From: Lineus longissimus
Lineage: Eukaryota > Nemertea > Pilidiophora > Heteronemertea > Lineidae
NCBI RefSeq assembly: GCF_910592395.1
Contig: NC_088310.1
Span: 11,293,501-11,357,500, forward strand
Direction: 5' to 3'
DNA: 64,000 bases
The notes under the pieces were generated by a model, which saw only the letters and a list, made by a program, of their open reading frames with translations, searched no databases and was not told where the DNA came from. The position numbers and the translations under genes were made by a program. Numbering within the stretch: the first letter of the stretch is position 1; each line of letters starts with the position of its first letter. Positions 15,901 to 29,742 of this stretch are shown here, piece by piece.

Positions 15901-18900
15901 ACCTCGCCATGCTTCAGCGGGTGGGTGATAATACCATCGCTAACCTTAACCTCGCCATTCCTCAACGGGTGGGTGATAATACCATATCATACCCACAACC
16001 TTGCCATGCCCTAACGGGTGGGTCATAATACCATCGCTAACCTGTAACCTCGTCATTCCTCAACGGATGGGTGATAATACCATCGCTAACCCACAACCTC
16101 GCCATGCTTCAACGGGTGGGTGATAATACCATCGCTAACCCACAACCTCGCCATGCTTCAACGGGTGGGTGATAATACCATCGCTAACCCGCAACCTCGC
16201 CATGTTTCAACGGGTGGGTGATAATACCATCGCTAACCCACAACCTCGCCATGCTTCAACGGGTTGGTGATAATTACATCACTAACCCACAACCTCGCCA
16301 TGCTTCAACGGGTGGGTGATAATACCATCGCTAACCCACAACCTCGCCATGCTTCAACGGGTGGGTGATAATACCATCGCTAACCCACAACCTCGCATGC
16401 TTCAACGGGTGGGTGATAATACCATCGCTAACCCATAACCTCGCCATGCTTCAACGGGTGGGTGATAATACCATCGCTAACCCACAACCTCGCCATTCCT
16501 CAACGGGTGGGTGATAATACCATCGCTAACCCACAACCTCACCATGCTTCAATGGGTGGGTGATAATACCATCGCTAACCTGTAACCTCGCCATTCCTCA
16601 ACGGGTGGGTGATAATACCCTCGCTAACCCACAACCTCGCCATGCTTCAACGGGTGGGTGATAATACCATCGCTAACCCACAACCTCGCCATGCTTCAAC
16701 GGGTGGGTGATAATACCATCGCTAACCCACAACCTCGCATGCTTCAACGGGTGGGTGATAATACCATCGCTAACCCACAACCTCGCCATGCTTCAACGGG
16801 TGGGTGATAATACCATCGCTAACCCACAACCTCGCCATTCCTCAACGGGTGGGTGATAATACCATCGCTAACCCACAACCTCGCCATGCTTCAATGGGTG
16901 GGTGATAATACCATCGCTAACCCACAACCTCGCATGCTTCAACGGGTGGGTGATAATACCATCGCTAAACCACAAACTCGCCATGCTTCAACGGGTGGGT
17001 GATAATACCATCGCTAACCCACAACCTCGCCATGCTTCAACGGGTGGGTGATAATACCATCGCTAACCTGTAACCTCGTAATTCCACAACGGGTGGGTGA
17101 TAATACCATCGTTAACCCACAACCTCGCCATGCTTCAACGGGTGGGTGATAATACCATCGCTAACCCACAACCTCGCCATGCTTCAACGGGTGGGTGATA
17201 ATACCATCGCTAACCCACAACCTCACCATGCTTCAATGGGTGGGTGATAATACCATCGCTAACCTGTAACCTCGCCATTCCTCAACGGGTGGGTGATAAT
17301 ACCCTCGCTAACCCACAACCTCGCCATGCTTCAACGGGTGGGTGATAATACCATCGCTAACCCACAACCTCGCCATGCTTCAACGGGTGGGTGATAATAC
17401 CATTGCTAACCCACAACCTCGCCATGCTTCAACGGGTGGGTGATAATTACATCGCTAACCTGTAACCTCGCCATTCCTCAACGGATGGGTGATAATACCA
17501 TCGCTAACCAACAACCTCTCCATGCTTCAACGGGTGGGTGATAATACCCTCGCTAACCCACAACCTCGCCATGCTTCAGCGGGTGGGTGATAATACCATC
17601 GCTAACCTTAACCTCGCCATTCCTCAACGGGTGGGTGATAATACCATCGCATACCCACAACCTTGCCATGCCCTAACGGGTGGGTCATAATACCATCGCT
17701 AACCTGTAACCTCGTCATTCCTCAACGGATGGGTGATAATACCATCGCTAACCCACAACCTCGCCATGCTTCAACGGGTGGGTGATAATACCATCGCTAA
17801 CCCACAACCTCGCCATGCTTCAACGGGTGGGTGATAATACCATCGCTAACCCGCAACCTCGCCATGTTTCAACGGGTGGGTGATAATACCATCGCTAACC
17901 CACAACCTAGCCATGCTTCAACGGGTGGGTGATAATACCATCACTAACCCACAACCTCGCCATGCTTCAACGGGTGGGTGATAATACCATCGCTAACCCA
18001 CAACCTCGCCATGCTTCAACGGGTGGGTGATAATACCATCGCTAACCCACAACCTCGCCATGCTTCAACTGGTGGGTGATAATACCATCGCTAACACGAA
18101 ACCTCACCATGTTTCAACGGGTTGGTGATAATTACATCACTAACCCACAACCTTGCATGCTTCAACGGGTGGGTGATAATACCATCGCTAACCCACAACC
18201 TCGCCATGCTTCAACAGGTGGGTGATAATACCATCGCTAACCTGTTACCTCGTCATTCCTCAACGGGTGGGTGATAATATCATCGCTAACCCACAACCTC
18301 GCCATGCTTCAACGGGTGGGTGATAATACCATCGCTAACCCACAACCTCGCCATTCCTCAACGGGTGGGTGATAATACCATCGCTAACCCACAACCTCGC
18401 CATGCTTCAACGGGTGGGTGATAATACCATCGCTAACCCGCAACCTCGCCATGTTTCAACGGGTGGGTGATAATACCATCGCTAACCCACAACCTCGCCA
18501 TGCTTCAACGGGTGGGTGATAATACCATCACTAACCCACAACCTCGCCATGCTTCAACGGGTGGGTGATAATACCATCGCTAACCCACAACCTCGCCATG
18601 CTTCAACGGGTGGGTGATAATACCATCGCTAACCCACAACCTCGCCATGCTTCAACTGGTGGGTGATAATACCATCGCTAACACGAAACCTCACCATGTT
18701 TCAACGGGTGGGTGATAATACCATCGCTAACCCACAACCTCGCCATGCTTCAACGGTTGGGTGACAATACCATCGCTAACCTGTTACCTCGCCATTCCTC
18801 AACGGGTGGGTGATAATACCATCGCTAACCTGTAACTTCGCCATTCCTCAACGGGTGGGTGATAATACCATCGCTAACCCACAACCTCGCCATGCTTCAA

Positions 18901-19922
18901 CGGGTGGGTGATAATACCATCGCTAACCCACAACCTCGCCATTCCTCAACGGGTGGGTGATAATACCATCGTTAACCTGTAACCTCGCCATTCCTCAACG
19001 GGTGGGTGATAATACCATCGCTAACCTGTAACCTCCTCATTCCTCAACGGGTGGGTGATAATACCATCGCTAACTTGTTACCTCGCCATGCTTCAACGAG
19101 TGGGTGATAATGCCATCGCTTACCTGTAACCTCGCCATACCTCAACGGGTGGGTGATAATACCATCGCTAACCCACAACCTCGCCATGCTTCAACGGGTG
19201 GGTGATAATACCATCGCTAACCCACAACCTCGCATGCTTCAACGGGTGGGTGATAATACCATCGCTAACCCACAACCTCGCCATGCTTCAACGGGTGGGT
19301 GATAATACCATCCCTAACCCACAACCTCGCCATGCTTCAACGGGTGGGTGATAATACCATCGCTAACCTGTAACCTCGTCATTCCTCAACTGGTGGGTGA
19401 TAATACCATAGTTAACCCACAACCTCGCCATGCTTCAACGGGTGGGTGATAATACCATCGCTAACCCACAACCTCGCCATGCTTCAACTGGTGGGTGATA
19501 ATACCATCGCTAACACGAAACCTCACCATGTTTCAACGGGTGGGTGATAATACCATCGCTAACCCACAACCTCGCCATGCTTCAACGGGTGGGTGATAAT
19601 ACCATCGCTAACCTGTTACCTCGCCATGTTTCAACGGGTGGGTGATAATACCATCGCTAACCTGTAACTTCGCCATTCCTCAACGGGTGGGTGATAATAC
19701 CATCGCTAACCCACAACCTCGCCATTCTTCAACGGGTGGGTGATAATACCATCGCTAACCCACAACCTCGCCATTCCTCAACGGGTGGGTGATAATACCA
19801 TCGCTAACCTGTAACCTCGCCATTCCTCAACGGGTGGGTGATAATACCATCGCTAACCTGTAACCTCGTCATTCCTCAACGGGTGGGTGATAATACCATC
19901 GCTAACCTGTTACCTCGCCATG

Positions 19923-22859
19923 CTTCAACGAGTGGGTGATAATGCCATCGCTTACCTGTAACCTCGCCATACCTCAACGGGTGGGTGATAATACCATCGC
20001 TAACCCACAACCTCGCCATGCTTCAACGGGTGGGTGATAATACCATCGCTAACCCACAACCTCGCATGCTTCAACGGGTGGGTGATAATACCATCGCTAA
20101 CCCACAACCTCGCCATGCTTCAACGGGTGGGTGATAATACCATCCCTAACCCACAACCTCGCCATGCTTCAACGGGTGGGTGATAATACTATCGCTAACC
20201 TGTAACCTCGTCATTCCTCAACTGGTGGGTGATAATACCATCGTTAACCCACAACCTCGCCATGCTTTAACGGGTGGGTGATAATACCATCGCTAACCCA
20301 CAACCTCGCCATGCTTCAACGGGTGGGTGATAATACCATCGCTAACCCACAACCTCACCATGCTTCAACGGGTGGGTGATAATGCCATCGCTAACCTGTA
20401 ACCTCGCCATTCCTCAACGGGTGGGTGATAATACCATCGCTAACCCACAACCTCGCCATGCTTCAACTGGTGGGTGATAATACCATCGCTAACACGAAAC
20501 CTCACCATGTTTCAACGGGTGGGTGATAATACCATCGCTAACCCACAACCTCGCCATGCTTCAACGGGTGGGTGATAATACCATCGCTAACCTGTTACCT
20601 CGCCATTCCTCAACGGGTAGGTGATAATACCATCGCTAACCTGTAACTTCGCCATTCCTCAACGGGTGGGTGATAATACCATCGCTAACCCACAACCTCG
20701 CCATGCTTCAACGGGTGGGTGATAATACCATCGCTAACCCACAACCTCGCCATTCCTCAACGGGTGGGTGATAATACCATCGCTAACCTGTAACCTCGCC
20801 ATTCCTCAACGGGTGGGTGATAATACCATCGCTAACCTGTAAACTCGTCATTCCTCAACGGGTGGGTGATAATACCATCGCTAACCTGTTACCTCGCCAT
20901 GCTTCAACGAGTGGGTGATAATGCCATCGCTTACCTGTAACCTCGCCATACCTCAACGGGTGGGTGATAATACCATCGCTAACCCACAACCTCGCCATGC
21001 TTCAACGGGTGGGTGATAATACCATCGCTAACCCACAACCTCGCATGCTTCAACGGGTGGGTGATAATACCATCGCTAACCCACAACCTCGCCATGCTTC
21101 AACGGGTGGGTGATAATACCATCCCTAACCCACAACCTCGCCATGCTTCAACGGGTGGGTGATAATACCATCGCTAACCTGTAACCTCGTCATTCCTCAA
21201 CTGGTGGGTGATAATACCATCGTTAACCCACAACCTCGCCATGCTTTAACGGGTGGGTGATAATACCATCGCTAACCCACAACCTCGCCATGCTTCAACG
21301 GGTGGGTGATAATACCATCGCTAACCCACAACCTCACCATGCTTCAACGGGTGGGTGATAATGCCATCGCTAACCTGTAACCTCGCCATTCCTCAACGGG
21401 TGGGTGATAATACCATCGCTAACCCACAACCTCGCCATGCTTCAACTGGTGGGTGATAATACCATCGCTAACACGAAACCTCACCATGTTTCAACGGGTG
21501 GGTGATAATACCATCGCTAACCCACAACCTCGCCATGCTTCAACGGGTGGGTGATAATACCATCGCTAACCCACAACCTCGCCATTCCTCAACGGGTGGG
21601 TGATAATACCATCGCTAACCTGTAACTTCGCCATTCCTCAACGGGTGGGTGATAATACCATCGCTAACCCACAACCTCGCCATGCTTCAACGGGTGGGTG
21701 ATAATACCATCGCTAACCCACAACCTCGCCATGCTTCAACGGGTGGGTGATAATACCATCGCTAACCTGTAACCTCGCCATTCCTCAACGGGTGGGTGAT
21801 AATACCATCGCTAACCTGTAACCTCGTCATTCCTCAACGGGTGGGTGATAATACCATCGCTAACCTGTTACCTCGCCATGCTTCAACGAGTGGGTGATAA
21901 TGCCATCGCTTACCTGTAACCTCGCCATAGCTCAACGGGTGGGTGATAATACCATCGCTAACCCACAACCTCGCCATGCTTCAACGGGTGGGTGGTAATA
22001 CCATCGCTAACCCACAACCTCGCATGCTTCAACGGGTGGGTGATAATACCATCGCTAACCCACAACCTCGCCATGCTTCAACGGGTGGGTGATAATACCA
22101 TCCCTAACCCACAACCTCGCCATGCTTCAACGGGTGGGTGATAATACCATCGCTAACCTGTAACCTCGTCATTCCTCAACTGGTGGGTGATAATACCATC
22201 GTTAACCCACAACCTCGCCATGCTTTAACGGGTGGGTGATAATACCATCGCTAACCCACAACCTCGCCATGCTTCAACGGGTGGGTGATAATACCATCGC
22301 TAACCCACAACCTCACCATGCTTCAACGGGTGGGTGATAATGCCATCGCTAACCTGTAACCTCGCCATTCCTCAACGGGTGGGTGATAATACCATCGCTA
22401 ACCCACAACCTCGCCATGCTTCAACTGGTGGGTGATAATACCATCGCTAACACGAAACCTCACCATGTTTCAACGGGTGGGTGATAATACCATCGCTAAC
22501 CCACAACCTCGCCATGCTTCAACGGGTGGGTGATAATACCATCGCTAACCTGTTACCTCGCCATTCCTCAACGGGTGGGTGATAATACCATCGCTAACCT
22601 GTAACTTCGCCATTCCTCAACGGGTGGGTGATAATACCATCGCTAACCCACAACCTCGCCATGCTTCAACGGGTGGGTGATAATACCATCGCTAACCCAC
22701 AACCTCGCCATTCCTCAACGGGTGGGTGATAATACCATCGCTAACCTGTAACCTCGCCATTCCTCAACGAGTGGGTGATAATACCATCGCTAACCTGTAA
22801 CCTCGTCATTCCTCAACGGGTGGGTGATAATACCATCGCTAACCTGTTACCTCGCCATG
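19923..22859. repeat. 979-bp higher-order repeat, three consecutive periods
   Basis: A diagnostic variant (CTTCAACGAGTGGGTGATAA followed by TGCC) begins at 19923, 20902, 21881 and 22860, three successive spacings of exactly 979 bp. That equals nineteen 49-bp monomers plus one 48-bp monomer. The ordered set of monomer subtypes is repeated between these anchors with few differences. The neighbouring anchors are 19091 (832 bp upstream, 17 monomers with one 48-mer) and 23987 (1127 bp downstream, 23 monomers), so the unit gains and loses whole monomers at its edges. The same 832-bp spacing also separates anchors 12048 and 12880. Confidence 0.9.
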
Positions 22860-25800
22860 CTTCAACGAGTGGGTGATAATGCCATCGCTTACCTGTAACC
22901 TCGCCATTCCTCAACGGGTGGGTGATAATACCATCGCTAACCCACAACCTCGCCATGCTTCAACGGGTGGGTGATAATACCATCGCTAACCCACAACCTC
23001 GCCATGCTTCAACGGGTGGGTGATAATACCATCGCTAACCCACAACCTCGCCATGCTTCAACGGGTGGGTGATAATTACATCACTAACCTGTAACCTCGC
23101 CATTCCTCAACGGGTTGGTGATAATACCATCGCTAACCCACAACCTCGCCATGCTTCAACGGGTGGGTGATAATACCATCGCTAACCTGTAACCTCGTCA
23201 TTCCGCAACGGGTGGGTGATAATACCATCGCTAACCCACAACCTCGCCATGCTTCAACGGGTGGGTGATAATACCATCGCTAACCCACAACCTCGCCATG
23301 CTTCAACGGGTGGGTGATAATACCATCGCTAACCTGTAACCTCGCCATTCCTCAACGGGTGGGTGATAATTACATCACTAACCCACAACCTCGCCATGCT
23401 TCAACTGGTGGGTGATAATACCATCGCTAACACGAAACCTCGCCATGTTTCAACGGGTGGGTGATAATACCATCGCTAACCCACAACCTCGCCATGCTTC
23501 AACGGGTGGGTGATAATTACATCACTAACCCACAACCTCGCCATGCTTCAACTGGTGGGTGATAATACCATCGCTAACACAAAACCTCGCCATGTTTCAA
23601 CGGGTGGGTGATAATACCATCGCTAACCCACAACCTCGCCATGCTTCAACGGGTGGGTGATAATACCATCGCTAACCTGTTACCTCGCCATTCCTCAACG
23701 GGTGGGTGATAATACCATCGCTAACCTGTAACTTCGCCATTCCTCAACGGGTGGGTGATAATACCATCGCTAACCCACAACCTCGCCATGCTTCAACGGG
23801 TGGGTGATAATACCATCGCTAACCCACAACCTCGCCATTCCTCAATGGGTGGGTGATAATACCATCGCTAACCTGTAACCTCGCCATTCCTCAACGGGTG
23901 GGTGATAATACCATCGCTAACCTGTAACCTCGTCATTCCTCAACGGGTGGGTGATAATACCATCGCTAACCTGTTACCTCGCCATGCTTCAACGAGTGGG
24001 TGATAATGCCATCGCTTACCTGTAACCTCGCCATACCTCAACGGGTGGGTGATAATACCATCGCTAACCTGTAACCTCGCCATTCCTCAACGGGTGGGTG
24101 ATAATACCATCGCTAACCTGTAACCTCGTCATTCCTCAACTGGTGGGTGATAATACCATCGTTAACCCACAACCTCGCCATGCTTCAACGGGTGGGTGAT
24201 AAAACCATCGCTAACCTACAACCTCGCCATGCTTCAACGGGTGGGTGATAATACCATCGCTAACCCACAACCTCACCATGCTTCAACGGGTGGGTGATAA
24301 TTCCATCGCTAACCTGTAACCTCGCCATTCCTCAACGGGTGGGTGATAATAACATCGCTAACCCACAACCTCGCCATGCTTCAACGGGTGGGTGATAATA
24401 CCATCGCTAACCAACAACCTCGCCATGCTTCAACGGGTGGGTGATAATATCATCGCTAACCCACAACCTCGCCATGCTTCAACGGATGGGTGTTAAATTA
24501 CATCGCTAACCTGTAACCTCGCCATTCCTCAACGGGTGGGTGATAATACCATCGCTAACCCACAGCCTCGCCATGCTTCAACGGGTGGGTGATAATACCA
24601 TCGCTAACCTGTAACCTCGTCATTCCGCAACGGGTGGGTGATAATACCATCGCTAACCCACAACCTCGCCATGCTTCAACGGGTGGGTGATAATACCATC
24701 GCTAACCCACAACCTCACCATGCTTCAATGGGTGGGTGATAATACCATCGCCAACCTGTAACCTCGCCATTCCTCAACGGGTGGGTGATAATACCATCGC
24801 TAACCCACAACCTCGCCATGCTTCAACGGGTGGGTGATAATACCATCGCTAACCCACAACCTCGCCATGCTTCAACGGGTGGGTGATAATACCATCGCTA
24901 ACCCACAACCTCGCCATGCTTCAACGGGTGGGTGATAATTACATCACTAACCTGTAACCTCGCCATTCCTCAACGGGTGGGTGATAATACCATCGCTAAC
25001 CCACAACCTCGCCATGCTTCAACGGGTGGGTGATAATACCATCGCTAACCTGTAACCTCGTCATTCCGCAACGGGTGGGTGATAATACCATCGCTAACCC
25101 ACAACCTCGCCATGCTTCAACGGGTGGGTGATAATACCCTCGCTAACCCACAACCTCGCCATGCTTCAACGGGTGGGTGATAATACCATCGCTAACCTGT
25201 AACCTCGCCATTCCTCAACGGGTGGGTGATAATACCATCGCTAACCCACAACCTCGCCATGCTTCAACGGGTGGGTGATAATACCATCGCTAACCTGTAA
25301 CCTCGTCATTCCTCAACGGATGGGTGATAATACCATCGCTAACCCACAACCTCGCCATGCTTCAACGGGATTGTGATAATACCATCGCTAACCCACAACC
25401 TCGCCATGCTTCAACGGGTGGGTGATAATACCATCGCTAACCCGCAACCTCGCCATGTTTCAACGGGTGGGTGATAATACCATCGCTAACCCACAACCTC
25501 GCCATGCTTCAACGTGTGGGTGATAATACCATCACTAACCCACAACCTCGCCATGCTTCAACGGGTGGGTGATAATACCATCGCTAACCCACAACCTCGC
25601 CATGCTTCAACTGGTGGGTGATAATACCATCGCTAACACGAAACCTCGCCATGTTTCAACGGGTGGGTGATAATACCATCGCTAACCCACAACCTCGCCA
25701 TGCTTCAACGGGTGGGTGATAATACCATCGCTAACCTGTTACCTCGCCATTCCTCAACGGGTGGGTGATAATACCATCGCTAACCTGTAACCTCGCCATT

Positions 25801-28800
25801 CCTCAACGGGTGGGTGATAATACCATCGCTAACCCACAACCTCGCCATGCTTCAACGGGTGGGTGATAATACCATCGCTAACCCACAACCTCGCCATTCC
25901 TCAACGGGTGGGTGATAATACCATCGCTAACCTGTAACCTCGCCATGCTTCAACGAGTGGGTGATAATGCCATCGCTTACCTGTAACCTCGCCATACCTC
26001 AACGGGTGGGTGATAATACCATCGCTAACCCACAACCTCGCCATGCTTCAACGAGTGGGTGATAATGCCATCGCTTATCTGTAACCTCGCCATACCTCAA
26101 CGGGTGGGTGATAATACCATCGCTAACCCACAACCTCGCCATGCTTCAACGGGTGGGTGATAATACCATCGCTAACCCACAACCTCGCATGCTTCAACGG
26201 GTGGGTGATAATACCATCGCTAACCCAAAACCTCGCCATGCTTCAACGGGTGGGTGATAATACCATCGCTAACCCACAACCTCGCCATACTTCAACGGGT
26301 GGGTGATAATACCATCGCTAACCTGTAACCTCGTCATTCCTCAACTGGTGGGTGATAATACCATCGTTAACCCACAACCTCGCCATGCTTCAACGGGTGG
26401 GTGATAATACCATCGCTAACCCACAACCTCGCCATGCTTCAACGGGTGGGTGATAATACCATCGCTAACCCACAACCTCACCATGCTTCAACGGGTGGGT
26501 GATAATGCCATCGCTAACCTGTAACCTCGCCATTCCTCAACGGGTGGGTGATAATACCAGTGCTAACCCACAACCTCGCCAAGCTTCAACGGGTGGGTGA
26601 TAATACCATCGCTAACCCACAACCTCGCCATGCTTCAACGGGTGGGTGATAATACCATCGCTAACCCACAACCTCGCCATGCTTCAACGGGTGGGTGATA
26701 ATTACATCACTAACCCACAACCTCGCCATGCTTCAACTGGTGGGTGATAATACCATCGCTAACACGAAACCTCGCCATGTTTCAACGGGTGGGTGATAAT
26801 ACCATCGCTAACCCACAACCTCGCCATTCCTCAACGGGTGGGTGATAATACCATCGCTAACCTGTAACTTCGCCATTCCTCAACGGGTGGGTGATAATAC
26901 CATCGCTAACCCACAACCTCGCCATGCTTCAACGGGTGGGTGATAATACCATCGCTAACCCACAACCTCGCCATTCCTCAACGGGTGGGTGATAATACCA
27001 TCGCTAACCTGTAACCTCGCCATTCCTCAACGGGTGGGTGATAATACCATCGCTAACCTGTAACCTCCTCATTCCTCAACGGGTGGGTGATAATACCATC
27101 GCTAACATGTTACCTCGCCATGCTTCAACGAGCGGGTGATAATGCCATCGCTTACCTGTAACCTCGCCATACCTCAACAGGTGGGTGATAATACCATCGT
27201 TAACCCACAACCTCGCCATGCTTCAACGGGTGGGTGATAATACCATCGCTAACCCACAAACTCGCATGCTTCAACGGGTGGGTGATAATACCATCGCTAA
27301 CCCACAACCTCGCCATGCTTCAACGGGTGGGTGATAATACCATCCCTAACCCACAACCTCGCCATGCTTCAACGGGTGGGTGATAATACCATCGCTAACC
27401 TGTAACCTCGTCATTCCTCAACTGGTGGGTGATAATACCATCGTTAACCCACAACCTCGCCATGCTTCAACGGGTGGGTGATAATACCATCGCTAACCCA
27501 CAACCTCGCCATGCTTCAACGGGTGGGTGATAATAACATCGCTAACCCACAACCTCACCATGCTTCAACGGGTGGGTGATAATTCCATCGCTAACCTGTA
27601 ACCTCGCCATTCCTCAACGGGTGGGTGATAATACCATCGCTAACCCACAACCTCGCCATGCTTCAACGGGTGGGTGATAATACCATCGCTAACCCACAAA
27701 CTCGCCATGCTTCAACGGGTGGGTGATAATACAATCGCTAACCCACAACCTCGCCATGCTTCAACGGGTGGGTGATAATTACATCGCTAACCTGTAACCT
27801 CGCCATTCCTCAACGGGTGGGTGATAATACCATCGCTAACCCACAACCTCGCCATGCTTCAACGGGTGGGTGATAATACCATCGCTAACCTGTAACCTCG
27901 TCATTCCCCAACGGGTGGGTGATAATACCATCGCTAACCCACAACCTCGCCATGCTTCAACGGGTGGGTGATAATACCGTCGCTAACCCACAACCTCGCC
28001 ATGCTTCAACGGGTGGGTGATAATACCATCGCTAACCTGTAACCTCGCCATTCCTCAACGGGTGGGTGATAATACCATCGCTAACCCACAACCTTGCCAT
28101 GCTTCAACGGGTGGGTGATAATGCCATCGCTAACCTGTAACCTCGGCATTCCTCAACGGGTGGGTGATAATACCATCGCTAACCCACAACCTCGCCATGC
28201 TTCAACGGGTGGGTGATAATACCATCGCTAACCCACAACCTCGCCATGCTTCAATGGGTGGGTGATAATACCATCGCTAACCCGCAACCTCGCCATGTTT
28301 CAACGGGTGGGTGAGAATACCATCGCTAACCCACAACCTCGCCATGATTCAACGGGTGGGTGATAATACCATCGCTAACCCACAACCTCGCCATGCTTCA
28401 ACGGGTGGGTGATAATACCATCGCTAACCCACAACCTCGCCATGCTCCAACGGGTGGGTGATAATACCATCGCTAACCCACAACCTCGCCATGCTTCAAC
28501 GGGTGGGTGATAATACCATCGCTAACCCGCAACCTCGCCATGTTTCAACGGGTGGGTGATAATACCATCGCTAACCCACAACCTCGCCATGCTTCAACGG
28601 GTGGGTGATAATACCATCGCTAACCTTTTACCTCGCCATTCCTCAACGGGTGGGTGATAATACCATCGCTAACCTGTAACCTCGCCATTCCTCAACGGGT
28701 GGGTGATAATACCATCGCTAACCCACAACCTCGCCATGCTTCAACGGGTGGGTGATAATACCATCGCTAACCCACAACCTCGCCATTCCTCAACGGGTGG

Positions 28801-29044
28801 GTGATAATACGATCGCTAACCTGTAACCTCGCCATTCCTCAACGGGTGGGTGATAATGCCATCGCTTATCTGTAACCTCGCCATTCCTCAACGGGTGGGT
28901 GATAATACCATCGCTAACCTGTAACCTCACCATGCTTCAATGGGTGGGTGAAAATACCATCGCTAACCCACAACCTCGCCATGCTTCAACGGCCTCAGAG
29001 TGAGTTGGGATGTATCAGTATACTTGGCCATGTTGTCTTTTCAG

Positions 29045-29742
29045 AAAATGAAACAAGTGATTTTTTTGATGGACTCGCGAGGCTATCAGGTCCGGGACTT
29101 GCTACGATCAAAAGAAAACCTGAACTATCAGACGCACTGTGTTGTCTTGCCCGGTGCAACGATTGATCGTCTGCAGTTTGAGGGAGACTACCAAGTTGAC
29201 ACTCTGACGCGCAGGAAAGTTCGGCCGGAGGATATCAAAATAGTTCTAATCGCAGGTATATGCAACCTTACTGAGAAGCGACAGCATCGTGGAGGTGAAG
29301 AGCTGGTTTTCCTCAACCAAGCAAACTGTTTTACGCTGATCAACCAGATAAAGGATTTTTTTAATCATTTTGAAACTAAAAACATCAGAGTCAAAATATC
29401 GACTCTAGTACCAGCTTTCCTTAAGAAATACAATATTAAAAACGCTCAAAAGAGGAAGTTGTGGCCCTGTCGTTACCTAGATGAGGAAATAGAGGATCAG
29501 CAGCGAAAGCTAGAGCGGTCTGTTGCTCGTGTAAATAGGGAGATCATCCAACTTCAGCACGCAACAAATGTCATTCGCCTTGACAGAACGGCAATAAAAA
29601 CTTCAAAGAAGCAACCGCAAGATCGTAAAGTTCACAGCACGCGGTCTAACGGATGGAGTCCACCCCAATGAACAAATGGTCCACCAATGGATGAGACACA
29701 TCGAGCGGTGTATCGAAGAATTCATAGACGTGGCGTCAAAAG
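29045..29742 (+). pseudogene. SGNH-hydrolase-like exon, frameshifted
   Basis: A pyrimidine tract and AG (TGTTGTCTTTTCAG, ending 29044) precede an open frame with ATG at 29048. It runs to a TGA at 29669-29671, about 208 codons. The residues resemble SGNH-fold esterases: MDSRG near the start (nucleophile block), GICNLTEK (Gly/Asn block) and STLVPAFLKK. In the next frame, just past the frame break near 29650, DGVHPNEQMVHQW supplies the expected terminal DxxH block and stays open to a donor AAAAG|GTATGC at 29742. One small indel thus separates the catalytic Asp-His from the rest. Such domains occur in several retroelements, including Ngaro/DIRS-type elements, and in uncharacterised invertebrate proteins. 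No reverse transcriptase or recombinase is visible beside it, so its parent element is unknown. The upstream exon would have to lie where the satellite now ends. Confidence 0.6.

Larger units (their letters stand above)
1..28990. repeat. 49-bp satellite DNA array (about 590 monomers)
   Basis: The whole interval is one head-to-tail tandem array with a 49-bp period. The invariant half of the monomer reads CTTCAACGGGTGGGTGATAA, then TACCATCGCTAAC. The variable half is mostly CCACAACCTCGCCATG, or CTGTAACCTCGCCATTC, CTGTTACCTCGCC, CTGTAACCTCGTCATTC or ACGAAACCTC. A recurrent 48-bp variant lacks one C (CCTCGCATGC). Because 49 is not a multiple of three and the monomer contains TGATAA and CTAACC, stops recur in all frames, and no open frame of 60 codons appears before the array's end. 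The array runs off the left edge of the window, so its true length is unknown. No insertion interrupts it. Transcription or centromeric function cannot be judged from sequence. Confidence 0.99.

Noticed and set aside
1-28990. Satellite as a CRISPR-like array or as coding minisatellite
   Set aside because: The period is a constant 49 bp without unique spacers, and all frames contain regular stops.
1-28990. CENP-B box in the satellite monomer, suggested by the CENP-B-like transposase in the same window
   Set aside because: Neither strand of the monomer matches the TTCG....A..CGGG pattern; CTTCAACGGG is only superficially similar.
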